Origin: an uncultured Collinsella sp.
Lineage (GTDB): Bacteria; Actinomycetota; Coriobacteriia; Coriobacteriales; Coriobacteriaceae
Length of the DNA: 33,538 nt
Assembly: GCA_900540855.1 (NCBI GenBank)
Contig: UQHK01000021.1
Location: forward strand, 1 to 33,538
Direction of reading: 5' to 3'
This document shows positions 6,266 through 14,672 of the stretch, piece by piece (within the stretch, counting starts at the first letter, position 1; each line of letters opens with the position of its first letter). The notes under the pieces were generated by a model, which worked only from the letters and a program-made list of their open reading frames with translations, did no database searches and was not told the DNA's origin. Both the position numbers and the translations under genes were made by a program.

Positions 6266-9136
6266 TCACGCTCCCTGTGCGGCGAGCGCTGCGGTCAGGA
6301 CGATGCCGGCAATCTTGGCCGCCTTGACGTCGTGTTTGTCGTAATCCTCCAAGGCCACCGAGATGGCGACCGTGGGTGAATCGTAAGGTGCAAAGCCAAC
6401 GAACATCGAGTTGACGTTGGTGCCGCCGGTCTCGGCCGAGCCGGTCTTGCCGGCGACCTTGACGCCGGGGACCTGGGCATCGGTGCCGGTACCGGACTGG
6501 ACGACGGCGAGCATGGCCTGCTTGACCTGGTCGGCCGTGGCGGAGCTGACGGCCTGACCCAGCGAGCGGGACTGCGTGGTCTTGACCACAGTTCCGTCCG
6601 GGGCGAGTACCTGGGCTACAAAGTACGGGTCCATGACCACGCCACTGTTAGCGATGGCGGCGGCAATCACGGCGTTTTGCATGACGGTGGTCTGCGGGCC
6701 GGGCGTGTGGTCCATGCCGACAGGCTGGCCGGCGCCGGCCCAAGCGGTCTCCCACTCGGTCATGAGCGACGGGTCTGCCATGATGGAGGCCGCGGAGGTC
6801 AGGTCCTGGCCGAGCTTTTGGCCGTAGCCAAAGGCGTTGGCAAACTGCACGAGCGTGTTTGCGCCAACTTCGTTTGCCACCTGGCCAAAGACGACGTTGG
6901 AGGACACGGCAAAGGCCTGCTGCAGGCTGATGGTGCCGTAGCTCTCGTTGGCATAGTTGGTGACCGGTGCGTTGCCGATGTCCATGGAGCCGGGCGCCTG
7001 GTAGGTGCTGGTAAGGCTGGCGGTGCCGGTCTCGAGTGCCGCGGAAAGCGTAACGACCTTAAACGTGGAGCCCGGCGTGTACAGCGCGTCCATGGCGCGA
7101 TTGTACATAGAGCCGTCCTCGCCGCCGCCAGCCTGCAGTAGGGCGTCGATGTTGGTGTTGTCGTAGGTGGGCGAGCTGGCACATGCGAGCACCGCGCCGG
7201 TACGCGGGTCGATGACCACTACAGCGCCCTTAAAGCCCTTGAGCGCCTGCTCGGCCGCCGTCTGGATACGCGAGTCGATGGTGAGCTTGGCGGTGTTGCC
7301 CGGCTGGGTCTGGCCCGCGAGCGACGCGATGGCGTTGTTCCAGCTGGAGTAATCCTTGGAGCCGGTGAGCGTGTCGTTCATGACGCTCTCGATGGCGGTG
7401 GTGCCATACTGCTGGCTCACGTAGCCAACCACGTGCGCTGCCAGGTTACCGTTGGGATAGGAGCGCACGTAGGTGCCGTCCTCCTGCTGCAGCGACTCGG
7501 CCAGCGTCACGCCGTCGGACGTGATGATGGAGCCGCGCTGGATGTACTTGGAGCGGGCGATGGTGTGGTTGTTGGTCGGCATGTCCTGATAGTCCTTGGC
7601 CTTGATGACCTGGACATAGGTGAGGTTGCCGATAAGGATGGCGAACAGCGCCGTAAAGGCGAGCACCGCACGGGTTAGACGGTTGGCGAGCGCAACGCGG
7701 CCGAGCACACCGGATTCAGGCGTGTCGAGCAGGCGACGGCGCATGCGCGAGCCGACGGAATGGCTGCCGCTGCCGTAGGAAGACGAGGTGGCAAAGCGCG
7801 TGCCCGTCGGGGCGGCGGCAGATGCGACCTGATCATCGGTGATGGCGGCCATGGTGCCGGTGCCGGTAAGCTCGGCCTCGCGTCCGGTCGCCTCGTCACC
7901 GGCGCGCAGCAGGAGCGCGACGATGATAAAGCTCGCCAGCAGAGAGGAGCCGCCCTGGCTCATAAAGGGCAGGGTGACGCCGGTCAGCGGGATCAGGCGG
8001 GTTACGCCGCCAACGATCAAAAAGGCCTGGAAGCTGATGGCGGCCGTAAGGCCCGTGGCGCTAAAGGCAGCGAGGTCGGATTTAGCGCGGGCAGCCGTGG
8101 TGAGGCCACGCACGGCAAAGAGCATAAACAGGATGAGCACGGCGCCGCCGCCCAAAAGGCCCATCTCCTCGCCGATAGCCGAGAAGATAAAGTCGGACTC
8201 GACGACAGGGATGTTGTTGGCCATGCCGTTGCCGATGCCAACACCGACCAGGCCGCCATCGGCAAGCGAGAAGAGCGACTGGACGATCTGGTAGCCCTGG
8301 CCCTGGGCGTCCTTAAACGGATCGACCCAAACCTGGAAACGCACCTGAACGTGCGATAGGAACTTGTAGGCGCCCACGGCTCCGACGGCTAAGAGCGCAA
8401 GGCCGATAACGACATACGAAAAGCGCCCCGTGGCAACGTAGAGCATCAGCAAGAAGATGGTGTAGAACAGCACGGCCGAACCCAGATCGCGTTCGAAGAC
8501 GACGACGAGCAGGCACACACCCCACACGGCAAACAGCGGCAGCAGCAGTCGCAGGCGAGGGATCTTAAAGCCCAGGATCTTGCGGTTGGAGATGGAGAGC
8601 AACTCGCGGTTCTCGGCCAGGTACCCGGCCAGGAACAGCACGATAAAGACCTTGGCGAACTCGCCGGGCTGGATGGTAAAGCCCGCGATGCGAATCCACA
8701 GCTTGGAGCCCGAGATCGTGGTGCCGATAAAGATAGGCAGCATCAGCAGGATGATGCCGATGATGCCAAAGGTGTACTTGTAGCGCATGACCACGTCGAG
8801 GTTTTTGACCAGTGCAAGCGTTCCCACCATGAGCGCCACCGAGACAAACAGGATGATGAGCTGTGAGATGGCGAGAGCGGGGGCGAGGCGTGTCACGAAC
8901 GTGATGCCGATGCCCGAAAGTATAAATACGATGGGTAGGATGGCGGGGTCGGCGCCGGGCGCCAAGATGCGCACGGCGATATGTGCCGCGGCAAAGGCGG
9001 CAAAGAGGCCGATCGGTACGGCGAGCGTCTCAAAGGAGATGGCAGCGCCCGCGGTGAGCACGTACATCGCATACAGCAGGATGACGGGGAACGCCGAGGC
9101 GATGAGCAAGAGCAGCTCGGTGTTGCGGCGACTCAT
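6266..9136 (-). CDS. RodA/FtsW-penicillin-binding protein fusion (SEDS polymerase plus transpeptidase)
   Basis: One open frame of 956 residues joins two proteins that are normally separate neighbours. Residues about 1-430 are a SEDS family polytopic glycosyltransferase (RodA/FtsW), including the late segment LPFMSQGGSSLL. A hydrophilic linker (about 430-510) leads to a membrane helix (about 515-540) that looks like the retained anchor of the PBP. A class B PBP ectodomain follows, with all three transpeptidase motifs: PGSTFK (Ser near 689), SSN (near 744) and KTG (near 896). It would polymerise and crosslink peptidoglycan in one chain. The start is ATG 9136 after AGGGAG; the in-frame extension overlaps the phosphatase gene. 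It occupies the rodA-pbpA position of the actinobacterial cluster. The domain calls are firm; the RodA-like assignment over FtsW is by context. Confidence 0.93.
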   Translation of the reverse strand: MSRRNTELLLLIASAFPVILLYAMYVLTAGAAISFETLAVPIGLFAAFAAAHIAVRILAPGADPAILPIVFILSGIGITFVTRLAPALAISQLIILFVSVALMVGTLALVKNLDVVMRYKYTFGIIGIILLMLPIFIGTTISGSKLWIRIAGFTIQPGEFAKVFIVLFLAGYLAENRELLSISNRKILGFKIPRLRLLLPLFAVWGVCLLVVVFERDLGSAVLFYTIFLLMLYVATGRFSYVVIGLALLAVGAVGAYKFLSHVQVRFQVWVDPFKDAQGQGYQIVQSLFSLADGGLVGVGIGNGMANNIPVVESDFIFSAIGEEMGLLGGGAVLILFMLFAVRGLTTAARAKSDLAAFSATGLTAAISFQAFLIVGGVTRLIPLTGVTLPFMSQGGSSLLASFIIVALLLRAGDEATGREAELTGTGTMAAITDDQVASAAAPTGTRFATSSSYGSGSHSVGSRMRRRLLDTPESGVLGRVALANRLTRAVLAFTALFAILIGNLTYVQVIKAKDYQDMPTNNHTIARSKYIQRGSIITSDGVTLAESLQQEDGTYVRSYPNGNLAAHVVGYVSQQYGTTAIESVMNDTLTGSKDYSSWNNAIASLAGQTQPGNTAKLTIDSRIQTAAEQALKGFKGAVVVIDPRTGAVLACASSPTYDNTNIDALLQAGGGEDGSMYNRAMDALYTPGSTFKVVTLSAALETGTASLTSTYQAPGSMDIGNAPVTNYANESYGTISLQQAFAVSSNVVFGQVANEVGANTLVQFANAFGYGQKLGQDLTSAASIMADPSLMTEWETAWAGAGQPVGMDHTPGPQTTVMQNAVIAAAIANSGVVMDPYFVAQVLAPDGTVVKTTQSRSLGQAVSSATADQVKQAMLAVVQSGTGTDAQVPGVKVAGKTGSAETGGTNVNSMFVGFAPYDSPTVAISVALEDYDKHDVKAAKIAGIVLTAALAAQGA

Positions 9137-9152
9137 AAGCGGCACTCCCTTT

Positions 9153-10952
9153 CTAATTCTTATCGGAGGCTTCGGCCTCGGCGGACTGTTCGGCGGTTTT
9201 CTCGGAATCTGATTCGGAGGTCGATCCCTGATTGGTGTTGTCGCGAATCGTCTGCGCGTCAATCACCTGGCGGGTCTGCTCCTCGTCGATCTGGTGGCGG
9301 TACTTGGATATCGTGTCCTGCGCATCGTCAACACTTGTTTGCGGAATGCCCGCCTTGAGGCGGTTTTGCGTGTCTTCGGGCAGGTCGGATAGCTTGATGC
9401 TGGTTTCGCTTTCGAGCCAGTGGAGCTTGAGTCCGAGCGGCTTGCCGGGCAGGCCGCGCCAGACGGCGACATTGCCCTGGTAGGTACCCAGGTAGTACGA
9501 GCCGGTGACACCCGTGTAGGCCCAGATGCCAGCTGCCAGCACAAAGACGAGGGCCAGAATGGCGGCGATAGTAATGTTGCGGCGACGCACGCGCTGCGCC
9601 TCGCGCATAACGCCATCGTCAACCAGGTCAACGACTACTACGGTCACGTTGTCGTGGCCGCCGGCGGCAAGCGCCGCGTCCACTAGGTTGTCGACGCAGA
9701 TTTGCGCGGTTGAGGACTGCGTGGCGATGTTCTCGATATCGCTATCGGGGATCATGCTCGAAAGGCCGTCGGAGCACAGGATCAGGCGGTCGCCTTCCTC
9801 GATATGCAGAGTGAAGTGGTCGGCATACATGGCGGGGTCCGAGCCCAGCGCGCGGGTGATGACCGAACGGTTGGGGTGGACGCGAGCCTCGTCTGCCGTG
9901 ATCTCGCCGGCGTCCACGAGCTCCTCCACGTAGGAGTGGTCGCGGGTCACGCGGATGAGCGTGCCCTCGTGGAGCAGGTAGGCGCGAGAGTCACCCACGT
10001 GGGCGATGGCGAGCGTGTCGTTTTCGATATAGGCGCAAGTGGCTGTGCAGCCCATGCCGGGCTTGCCTAGGCCGTTCAGGGCCGCCTCGATTACGGCGGC
10101 GTTGGCTGCCTCGACGGCTGCGGCCAGGCGTGCTGCGTCGGCGGATTGCGGGGCCGTCTTGGCAATAGTCTCGACGGCGATGGAAGAGGCTACCTCGCCG
10201 GCGGCGTGACCGCCCATGCCGTCGCATACGCAAAAGAGCGGCGACTGCACCAGGTAGGAATCCTCATTGTGCGGGCGCACGCAGCCAACGTCGGAGCGGG
10301 CGCCCCACATGAGTTGCGTGGTGGTGCCGGCATCATAGGTCGAGTCGGTCTCGATGCGCTCCTCGGCCAGGGGCTCAAAGCTCATGGTCGAGCCGGGGTC
10401 TTTGAGCTTGGCTTCAACGGCGGCTACGTCGATCTCGGCTGTGTCACCGGGAGAGACGGTGTCGGTCTCGGCGTTTGATTCGGAATCGCCGTTGTCCGGG
10501 GAGTCGGGCTCCTCGGACACGCGGGCGGTCGACTCGTCGTCTTGCGGGCTGACGTCTATAGGCTCGGGCGCCGGCGTAGACGTGGGCGCAACCTCGGATG
10601 ACGGGGCTATGGGAAACGCCGGCGCGGCGGGCTCGGGTGCCGCAAACACCGCAGCGCTCTCGTTGATTGCCGCGGCGACGGGCTCTGCAAAGTGAGCTGG
10701 CGTCGGGGTTGCTTCGGGCGCTGTGGGCTGATCCGCAGCATGTGCGCCGATGGGCGCCGCTACGGCATTCTCTTCGTCCTCGTTATCGGCGAGATCCGAA
10801 ATATCATGCGTTACATGCGAAAGAGGCAGGGAGAACACGGTGTCCTCGGGTTCCACGGGTGCGGAGCCCGCCGGAGCGGCGTGGGCCGGCGCAGCTGTGG
10901 CGGCAGCCGGCGCCTCGGTCATAGTTGCGGACTTGTTCTCCTCGTCGATCAT
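9153..10952 (-). CDS. pstP: PP2C-family protein phosphatase, membrane-anchored (PstP-like)
   Basis: Metal-dependent Ser/Thr phosphatase expected to reverse phosphorylation by the operon's kinases. The PP2C core (about 215-443) has the metal-binding motifs: RPHNED, CDGMGGHAAGE (about 243-253), the HVGDSRAY core strand, SDGLSSMI (about 394-401) and GGHDNVTVV (about 431-439). One membrane helix (about 460-480) places roughly 120 C-terminal residues outside the cell, as in mycobacterial PstP. The odd part is an Ala/Pro/Glu-rich extension of about 210 residues before the catalytic core, acidic and probably disordered. The start codon overlaps the fhaB-like stop (ATGA), so the two are translationally coupled; ATG at residue 11 is an alternative start. 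Confidence 0.92.
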   Translation of the reverse strand: MIDEENKSATMTEAPAAATAAPAHAAPAGSAPVEPEDTVFSLPLSHVTHDISDLADNEDEENAVAAPIGAHAADQPTAPEATPTPAHFAEPVAAAINESAAVFAAPEPAAPAFPIAPSSEVAPTSTPAPEPIDVSPQDDESTARVSEEPDSPDNGDSESNAETDTVSPGDTAEIDVAAVEAKLKDPGSTMSFEPLAEERIETDSTYDAGTTTQLMWGARSDVGCVRPHNEDSYLVQSPLFCVCDGMGGHAAGEVASSIAVETIAKTAPQSADAARLAAAVEAANAAVIEAALNGLGKPGMGCTATCAYIENDTLAIAHVGDSRAYLLHEGTLIRVTRDHSYVEELVDAGEITADEARVHPNRSVITRALGSDPAMYADHFTLHIEEGDRLILCSDGLSSMIPDSDIENIATQSSTAQICVDNLVDAALAAGGHDNVTVVVVDLVDDGVMREAQRVRRRNITIAAILALVFVLAAGIWAYTGVTGSYYLGTYQGNVAVWRGLPGKPLGLKLHWLESETSIKLSDLPEDTQNRLKAGIPQTSVDDAQDTISKYRHQIDEEQTRQVIDAQTIRDNTNQGSTSESDSEKTAEQSAEAEASDKN

Positions 10953-11365
10953 CGACGGTTCACCTTCATGACCACATCGCCAATCTGGACTTCGTCACCC
11001 TCGCGCAGCGTTGCAGGCTCCACCAGCTGGCGGCCGTTGACGAGCGTGCCGTTAAGCGAGTTGAGGTCCTCGATGATGAGCGCCGGGCCCTGCAGCGAAA
11101 AGCGCGCATGCGAGGCCGAGACGAACGGTTCGTTGATGCAGATGTCCGAAGATGGCGAGCGACCGACGATGACGGGGCCGAGCATGTCTACGTGGATGCC
11201 ACGGATGCCGCGCGGGCCCTTGTCCACATCGATCGTCCAGATAGCCGAGTCGCGGCGCTGTCCGCGCACAAGCCCCACGCCGGTCTTCATGACGGCGAAC
11301 AGGAAGATATAGAGCAGGGCGACCAGGACGATGCGGCCTGCAAAAAGGACGATATCGATGTTCAT
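10949..11365 (-). CDS. fhaB: FHA-domain membrane protein, FhaB/FipA-like
   Basis: A 138-residue protein with an N-terminal membrane helix (about 5-28) and a C-terminal FHA domain (about 60-138). The FHA signature is intact: GRSPSSD (about 87-93), the SASHARF turn (about 102-108), and EDLNSLNGTLVNG (about 117-129). FHA domains bind phosphothreonine peptides, so this protein is expected to recruit targets phosphorylated by PknB to the membrane. In mycobacteria FhaB works in cell division and interacts with PBPs and FtsZ regulators. Here it lies between fhaA and the phosphatase gene, 6 nt after one and overlapping the other. Confidence 0.9.
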   Translation of the reverse strand: MNIDIVLFAGRIVLVALLYIFLFAVMKTGVGLVRGQRRDSAIWTIDVDKGPRGIRGIHVDMLGPVIVGRSPSSDICINEPFVSASHARFSLQGPALIIEDLNSLNGTLVNGRQLVEPATLREGDEVQIGDVVMKVNRR

Positions 11366-11371
11366 AAGCGA

Positions 11372-12385
11372 CTATCCCCTAAATTCAAAGGTGCTCAGGC
11401 CAAACGTCAGCAGATCGCCGTTGCGCAGCGGGCAGCGCGTAATGCGGCGGTTGTTGACGAGTGTGCCGTTGGTGGAATTGAGGTCCTCGATCGACCAATC
11501 CGAGCCCGTAAAGGTGAGCTGGGCGTGGCGGCGCGACACGTTGGGGTCGCGCAGGGCAATGTCGGAAACTGAGCGCTCGCGACCGATGGTTACCTGTGCG
11601 GAGGTGATGCTATGGCTCTCGCCGCTCACGACGTCGACGAGCTGGGCAAGCGGGCGCTGCGGGGCGCGAGTGCTCGCCATGTTGGAGGCGATGCCGGCTG
11701 CGGCGCCTAGGCCCACGGCGGCACCGGTCGCGGCGGCTCCGCCCATGCCGGCAAGCGCGTCGCGCGAGACGGTCTGCGGCACCGGGATGGGTGCGGCGGC
11801 GGGGTCGGGGACGCTAGGCGCGAAGGGATCTGCCACGGCAAGCGGGTCGGGAGCGGCGGCGCGAGGCGTCGGCTGCTGCTGGGGCATGGCAGCGGGGCGC
11901 TGCTGCTGCGGGGCAGCAAACTGCTGCTGGCCGGCGCGCGGGGCGCTGGCGGCACGGCTTGCCGCGGAGTTGTTCTGGCCCAGGCCGTTTTGATAGGCGC
12001 GCTCTTCTTCGTACAGGCGGCCGAGCGTGGGGGCATCGACGTTCTCGGCAAAGACCGAGAACTTGCCGGCGCGCAGCTGCGGATCGATCATAAAGCGCAC
12101 GAGGGGCTCGCCGACAAAGACATAGCGGCGCTTTTCGGCCTGCGCTTTCACAAACTCGCGGACCTCGCGCGAAAGCTCGGGGTAGAACGGGGCGAGCATG
12201 GGATCGTCGTCGGCGGCGATCAGGATGGTATAGAGTGCCGGCGCCGTGTTGACGCCGTTGATCACCAGAGTCTGATCCTCCATGTCGCGAGCGGCCTGCT
12301 TGGCAAGCTTCTTAAAGGAGAACGGGGCACGGGTGGCACCGAAGATGCCGGCCACGTGGTCCTCGAAGATGTTCAGGAAGTTCAC
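11372..12385 (-). CDS. fhaA: FhaA-like protein: DUF3662 domain plus FHA domain
   Basis: A 337-residue soluble protein with the architecture of mycobacterial FhaA. An N-terminal DUF3662 domain (about 1-125, beginning NFLNIFEDHVAGIFG) is followed by a Gln/Ala/Pro-rich linker (about 135-245) and a C-terminal FHA domain (about 250-337). The FHA residues are present: IGRERSVSD, NVSRRHAQL and EDLNSTNGTLVNN. FhaA binds phosphorylated partners such as the MviN/MurJ pseudokinase domain and helps control peptidoglycan synthesis in mycobacteria. The start is a GTG that overlaps the stop of the upstream kinase (GTGA). The linker is low-complexity and probably disordered. Confidence 0.92.
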   Translation of the reverse strand: MNFLNIFEDHVAGIFGATRAPFSFKKLAKQAARDMEDQTLVINGVNTAPALYTILIAADDDPMLAPFYPELSREVREFVKAQAEKRRYVFVGEPLVRFMIDPQLRAGKFSVFAENVDAPTLGRLYEEERAYQNGLGQNNSAASRAASAPRAGQQQFAAPQQQRPAAMPQQQPTPRAAAPDPLAVADPFAPSVPDPAAAPIPVPQTVSRDALAGMGGAAATGAAVGLGAAAGIASNMASTRAPQRPLAQLVDVVSGESHSITSAQVTIGRERSVSDIALRDPNVSRRHAQLTFTGSDWSIEDLNSTNGTLVNNRRITRCPLRNGDLLTFGLSTFEFRG

Positions 12386-14235
12386 GAAAGATCACTCTCC
12401 GTATAGGTTCTTTGGTATCCGAGCAAATATAGGCATATCCCAACGATTATAGAGGATAGGGTTCCCGCAACCGCCGCCTTGGCGGCGACCGCGGCTGCAA
12501 GGCTGGCAATTTCCATATGGTGTGCAAGACAGGATGCCGCTGCGCAGCCGATGCCGGTGACGGCGATAGCGGCGATTGCGGCAAGGTTTGAGCCCTGGTC
12601 GGCACGCTTGGCATGGGCATTGAGCAGCGCAGATGACGCTGCGGCAGTTGTCGCGACCAGCACAAAGGCAGCCCAAAGGAGCGGGTCTTCCAGCGCTGCG
12701 GCAACGTTACCGAGCCCCAGCACGCCTCCGGCTGAAAGCGCGACCGTCGCCAGACGGGCAAAAAGCACGCCCATGCCCGTTGCCGCGGCGGCGCTTGCCG
12801 GGCCGAGCCAAAATGACGCGACGCCGGCGGCGACCCCAGCTGCCAGGAAGGTATTGCCAGTCAGACAGCCAAGCGCGAGTGCACAGGTGAGCGCGGCGCT
12901 CGCGGCAGCCTCGGTGCGACCCCAGGCGATCCACCAACCGGACATGGCGGCGGCAAAGATCACCGCGACGGGCAACATCGACAGGATGCCCTGCGCCTGC
13001 ATGGTGGCGTTGGCCATGAGCACCAAAAAGCCCACAGCCGAGATGGCCGAGCCGATCTGGGGGGCCAGGCCAGCCGCCGCTCCGATCGCGATAGCCGCAA
13101 TGACCAGGCCGGGAAGCGCCGCGACCCCGGCCGTTTGCATCAGCAAAAAGCTAAAGGCGCCGCACGTTAGCGCCGAGATAGCGTGCATGGTGTAGTCGCG
13201 CGCATGGCTCCAGCGCGTGCCCGCCCAGCCGAGCGCGGGGTCGACCTCGATGGCGTCGTCCTCGTAGTACGACGGCTCGATATCGTCGAGCTCCTGCTCG
13301 TCATCCGAAAGCTCGCCAACCATTTGCTCCAGACTGCGACGGCCCTCGCGCACGCTGCCCAGACCGGCAAGGAGTTGGTCGCAAAATGCCTCGATGCTGT
13401 TGGGGCGGTCCTGCGGCATGGGGGAGAGCGCGCTCATGAGCGCGGCCTCGGCTCCCGGGGGAAAGTGTGGTATCAGCTCGCTGGGATAGGTGGCGCCGCC
13501 GATGATACGGTCGAGCGAGTCGGCGGGCGTGGCCGCCATAAAGGGAGCGCTGCCGCACAAGCCCTCATAGATAACGCAGGCAAGGGCAAAGACATCGGCG
13601 CGTTCGTCGACCGTGCCGGTCTCGATATCGAGCTGCTCGGGCGGCATGTAGCCGATGGTGCCGCCGCGCGAGCCGCCAAAGCCACCGGCGGACGACAGTC
13701 GCGCCATGCCAAAGTCGGTGAGCTTTACATTGCCCGAGTGGTCGATGAGCACGTTGGCGGGCTTAATGTCCAGGTGGAGTACGCCATTGCTATGGGCGAA
13801 GGTGAGCGCCTGGCCCAGGGCATCGGCAATGGCCGCGGCCTCGTCAAAGGTGAGCGAGTGGCCATCCACGCGATGCAAAAACTCGGCCAGCGACATACCG
13901 TCGACATACTCCATGACCAGGTAGGCATAGGCGGTGTCATGCGTAAAGTCGATGACCTGCACGATATTGGGATGTTGAAGCATGGCGGCAGTGTGCGCCT
14001 CGCGCAGGACATCCATGATGTCGCTGGCGGGCATGCCGGCGCCGTTGATAAGGGGGATGCGCTTAATGGCGACGCGGCGGCGCAGGTGCGTGTCGCGGCA
14101 AATCTCGATGGAGCCAAAACCGCCGGTCGCAAGTGTCTCGAGCGGCTGGTACCGCTTGAGCAGCTCGCGAGAGCTGGTGCCCTCCAAAGGAACGTCCGGC
14201 GAGAACCGGGCGGTATGTTGCGAGAAAAGCGGCAT
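12382..14235 (-). CDS. Ser/Thr protein kinase with polytopic C-terminal membrane domain (non-RD type)
   Basis: First gene of the operon, 617 residues. The kinase domain (about 28-290) has a glycine loop ATGGFGSI (36-43), Lys58, catalytic loop HLDIKPANV (154-162, Asp156), DFG at 174-176 and GYMPPEQL. The Arg of the usual HRD is Leu, so it is a non-RD kinase and may not need activation-loop phosphorylation. An acidic linker rich in Asp/Glu (about 305-340) is followed by a C-terminal region of several hydrophobic helices (about 350-612), with no PASTA or other known sensor domain. The start is ATG 14235, 6 nt after GAGGG; the TTG at 14241 is too close. It may fill the role of PknA, which is missing from its usual place beside pknB, though PknA has a single membrane helix. 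Confidence 0.9.
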   Translation of the reverse strand: MPLFSQHTARFSPDVPLEGTSSRELLKRYQPLETLATGGFGSIEICRDTHLRRRVAIKRIPLINGAGMPASDIMDVLREAHTAAMLQHPNIVQVIDFTHDTAYAYLVMEYVDGMSLAEFLHRVDGHSLTFDEAAAIADALGQALTFAHSNGVLHLDIKPANVLIDHSGNVKLTDFGMARLSSAGGFGGSRGGTIGYMPPEQLDIETGTVDERADVFALACVIYEGLCGSAPFMAATPADSLDRIIGGATYPSELIPHFPPGAEAALMSALSPMPQDRPNSIEAFCDQLLAGLGSVREGRRSLEQMVGELSDDEQELDDIEPSYYEDDAIEVDPALGWAGTRWSHARDYTMHAISALTCGAFSFLLMQTAGVAALPGLVIAAIAIGAAAGLAPQIGSAISAVGFLVLMANATMQAQGILSMLPVAVIFAAAMSGWWIAWGRTEAAASAALTCALALGCLTGNTFLAAGVAAGVASFWLGPASAAAATGMGVLFARLATVALSAGGVLGLGNVAAALEDPLLWAAFVLVATTAAASSALLNAHAKRADQGSNLAAIAAIAVTGIGCAAASCLAHHMEIASLAAAVAAKAAVAGTLSSIIVGICLYLLGYQRTYTESDLS

Positions 14236-14315
14236 GGCCAACCCTCGTGCGTTTAAAGTTCGTTTGCGAGTGGCGGGCGCGGAGCCGAGCCGTTCGCGGT
14301 GGCATAGATGCTGCT

Positions 14316-14321
14316 AGTGTA
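14316..14321 (-). promoter_or_regulatory. Putative -10 box of the kinase / cell-wall operon
   Basis: The minus strand reads TGCTACACT, an extended TG-type -10 element with the TACACT hexamer also seen before tRNA-Arg and the genes at 3283 and 25711. It would give a leader of about 75 nt before the first kinase gene. No convincing -35 box is visible. Confidence 0.45.
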
Positions 14322-14392
14322 GCACGCTCGGGCGGATGGCGAGGAAACGGGGATGAGGTGGTCCGATCGATTCGGGCCGTTTCGGCTCGTTC

Positions 14393-14530
14393 GGAAAGCG
14401 CACCCCAGTTTTCAGCCAAATAATGGGATGCGCCTTCCAAATGGGGTGGGCTGCGGAAACTGCATCCCAGAATATTGCCCTGGAACGGGATGCGCTTTCC
14501 GAACCGGCGTCCAAAAGGAAACCGCATCCC
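14393..14530. repeat. Tandem palindromic repeat array, 62-nt period
   Basis: Unit 1 (14393-14438) and unit 2 (14455-14500) are each 46 nt and begin GGAAAnnGCAyCCC and end GGGATGCGCyTTCC, so each can fold on itself. A third left arm (14517-14530) starts a degenerate unit. Starts are exactly 62 nt apart (14393, 14455, 14517), with 16-nt unrelated spacers. The whole gap 14322-14647 has no credible gene; short open frames here run through the repeats. It resembles REP or MITE-type intergenic repeats. Two units and no cas genes argue against CRISPR. Confidence 0.7.
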
Positions 14531-14647
14531 GCTTTGATGTGGGGACTGCGAACAAAAGCCGGACCGTGATCTGGCGCGGATTGGAGTTCGCCTGAATCAT
14601 TGATGCTGGCTGGTGTGAGAACAGAGATAAACGAGCGGCTCGAGCGA

Positions 14648-14653
14648 TATAAT
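14648..14653 (+). promoter_or_regulatory. Putative -10 box for the double LuxR-type regulator gene
   Basis: A consensus TATAAT lies 19 nt before the start codon, giving a very short leader that contains little more than the ribosome site. No good -35 hexamer is seen at 16-18 nt, which suggests an activator. Confidence 0.45.
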
Positions 14654-14672
14654 GACACGCTATGGAGGCCAT

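Noticed and set aside
14393..14530. CRISPR array
   Set aside because: Regular spacing is present, but there are only two full units of 46 nt, the units are not identical, the spacers are 16 nt and no cas gene is near.
14353..14658. Short open frames on both strands in the 14322-14650 gap
   Set aside because: They cross the palindromic repeat units and have no ribosome site; the repeats explain the open reading.
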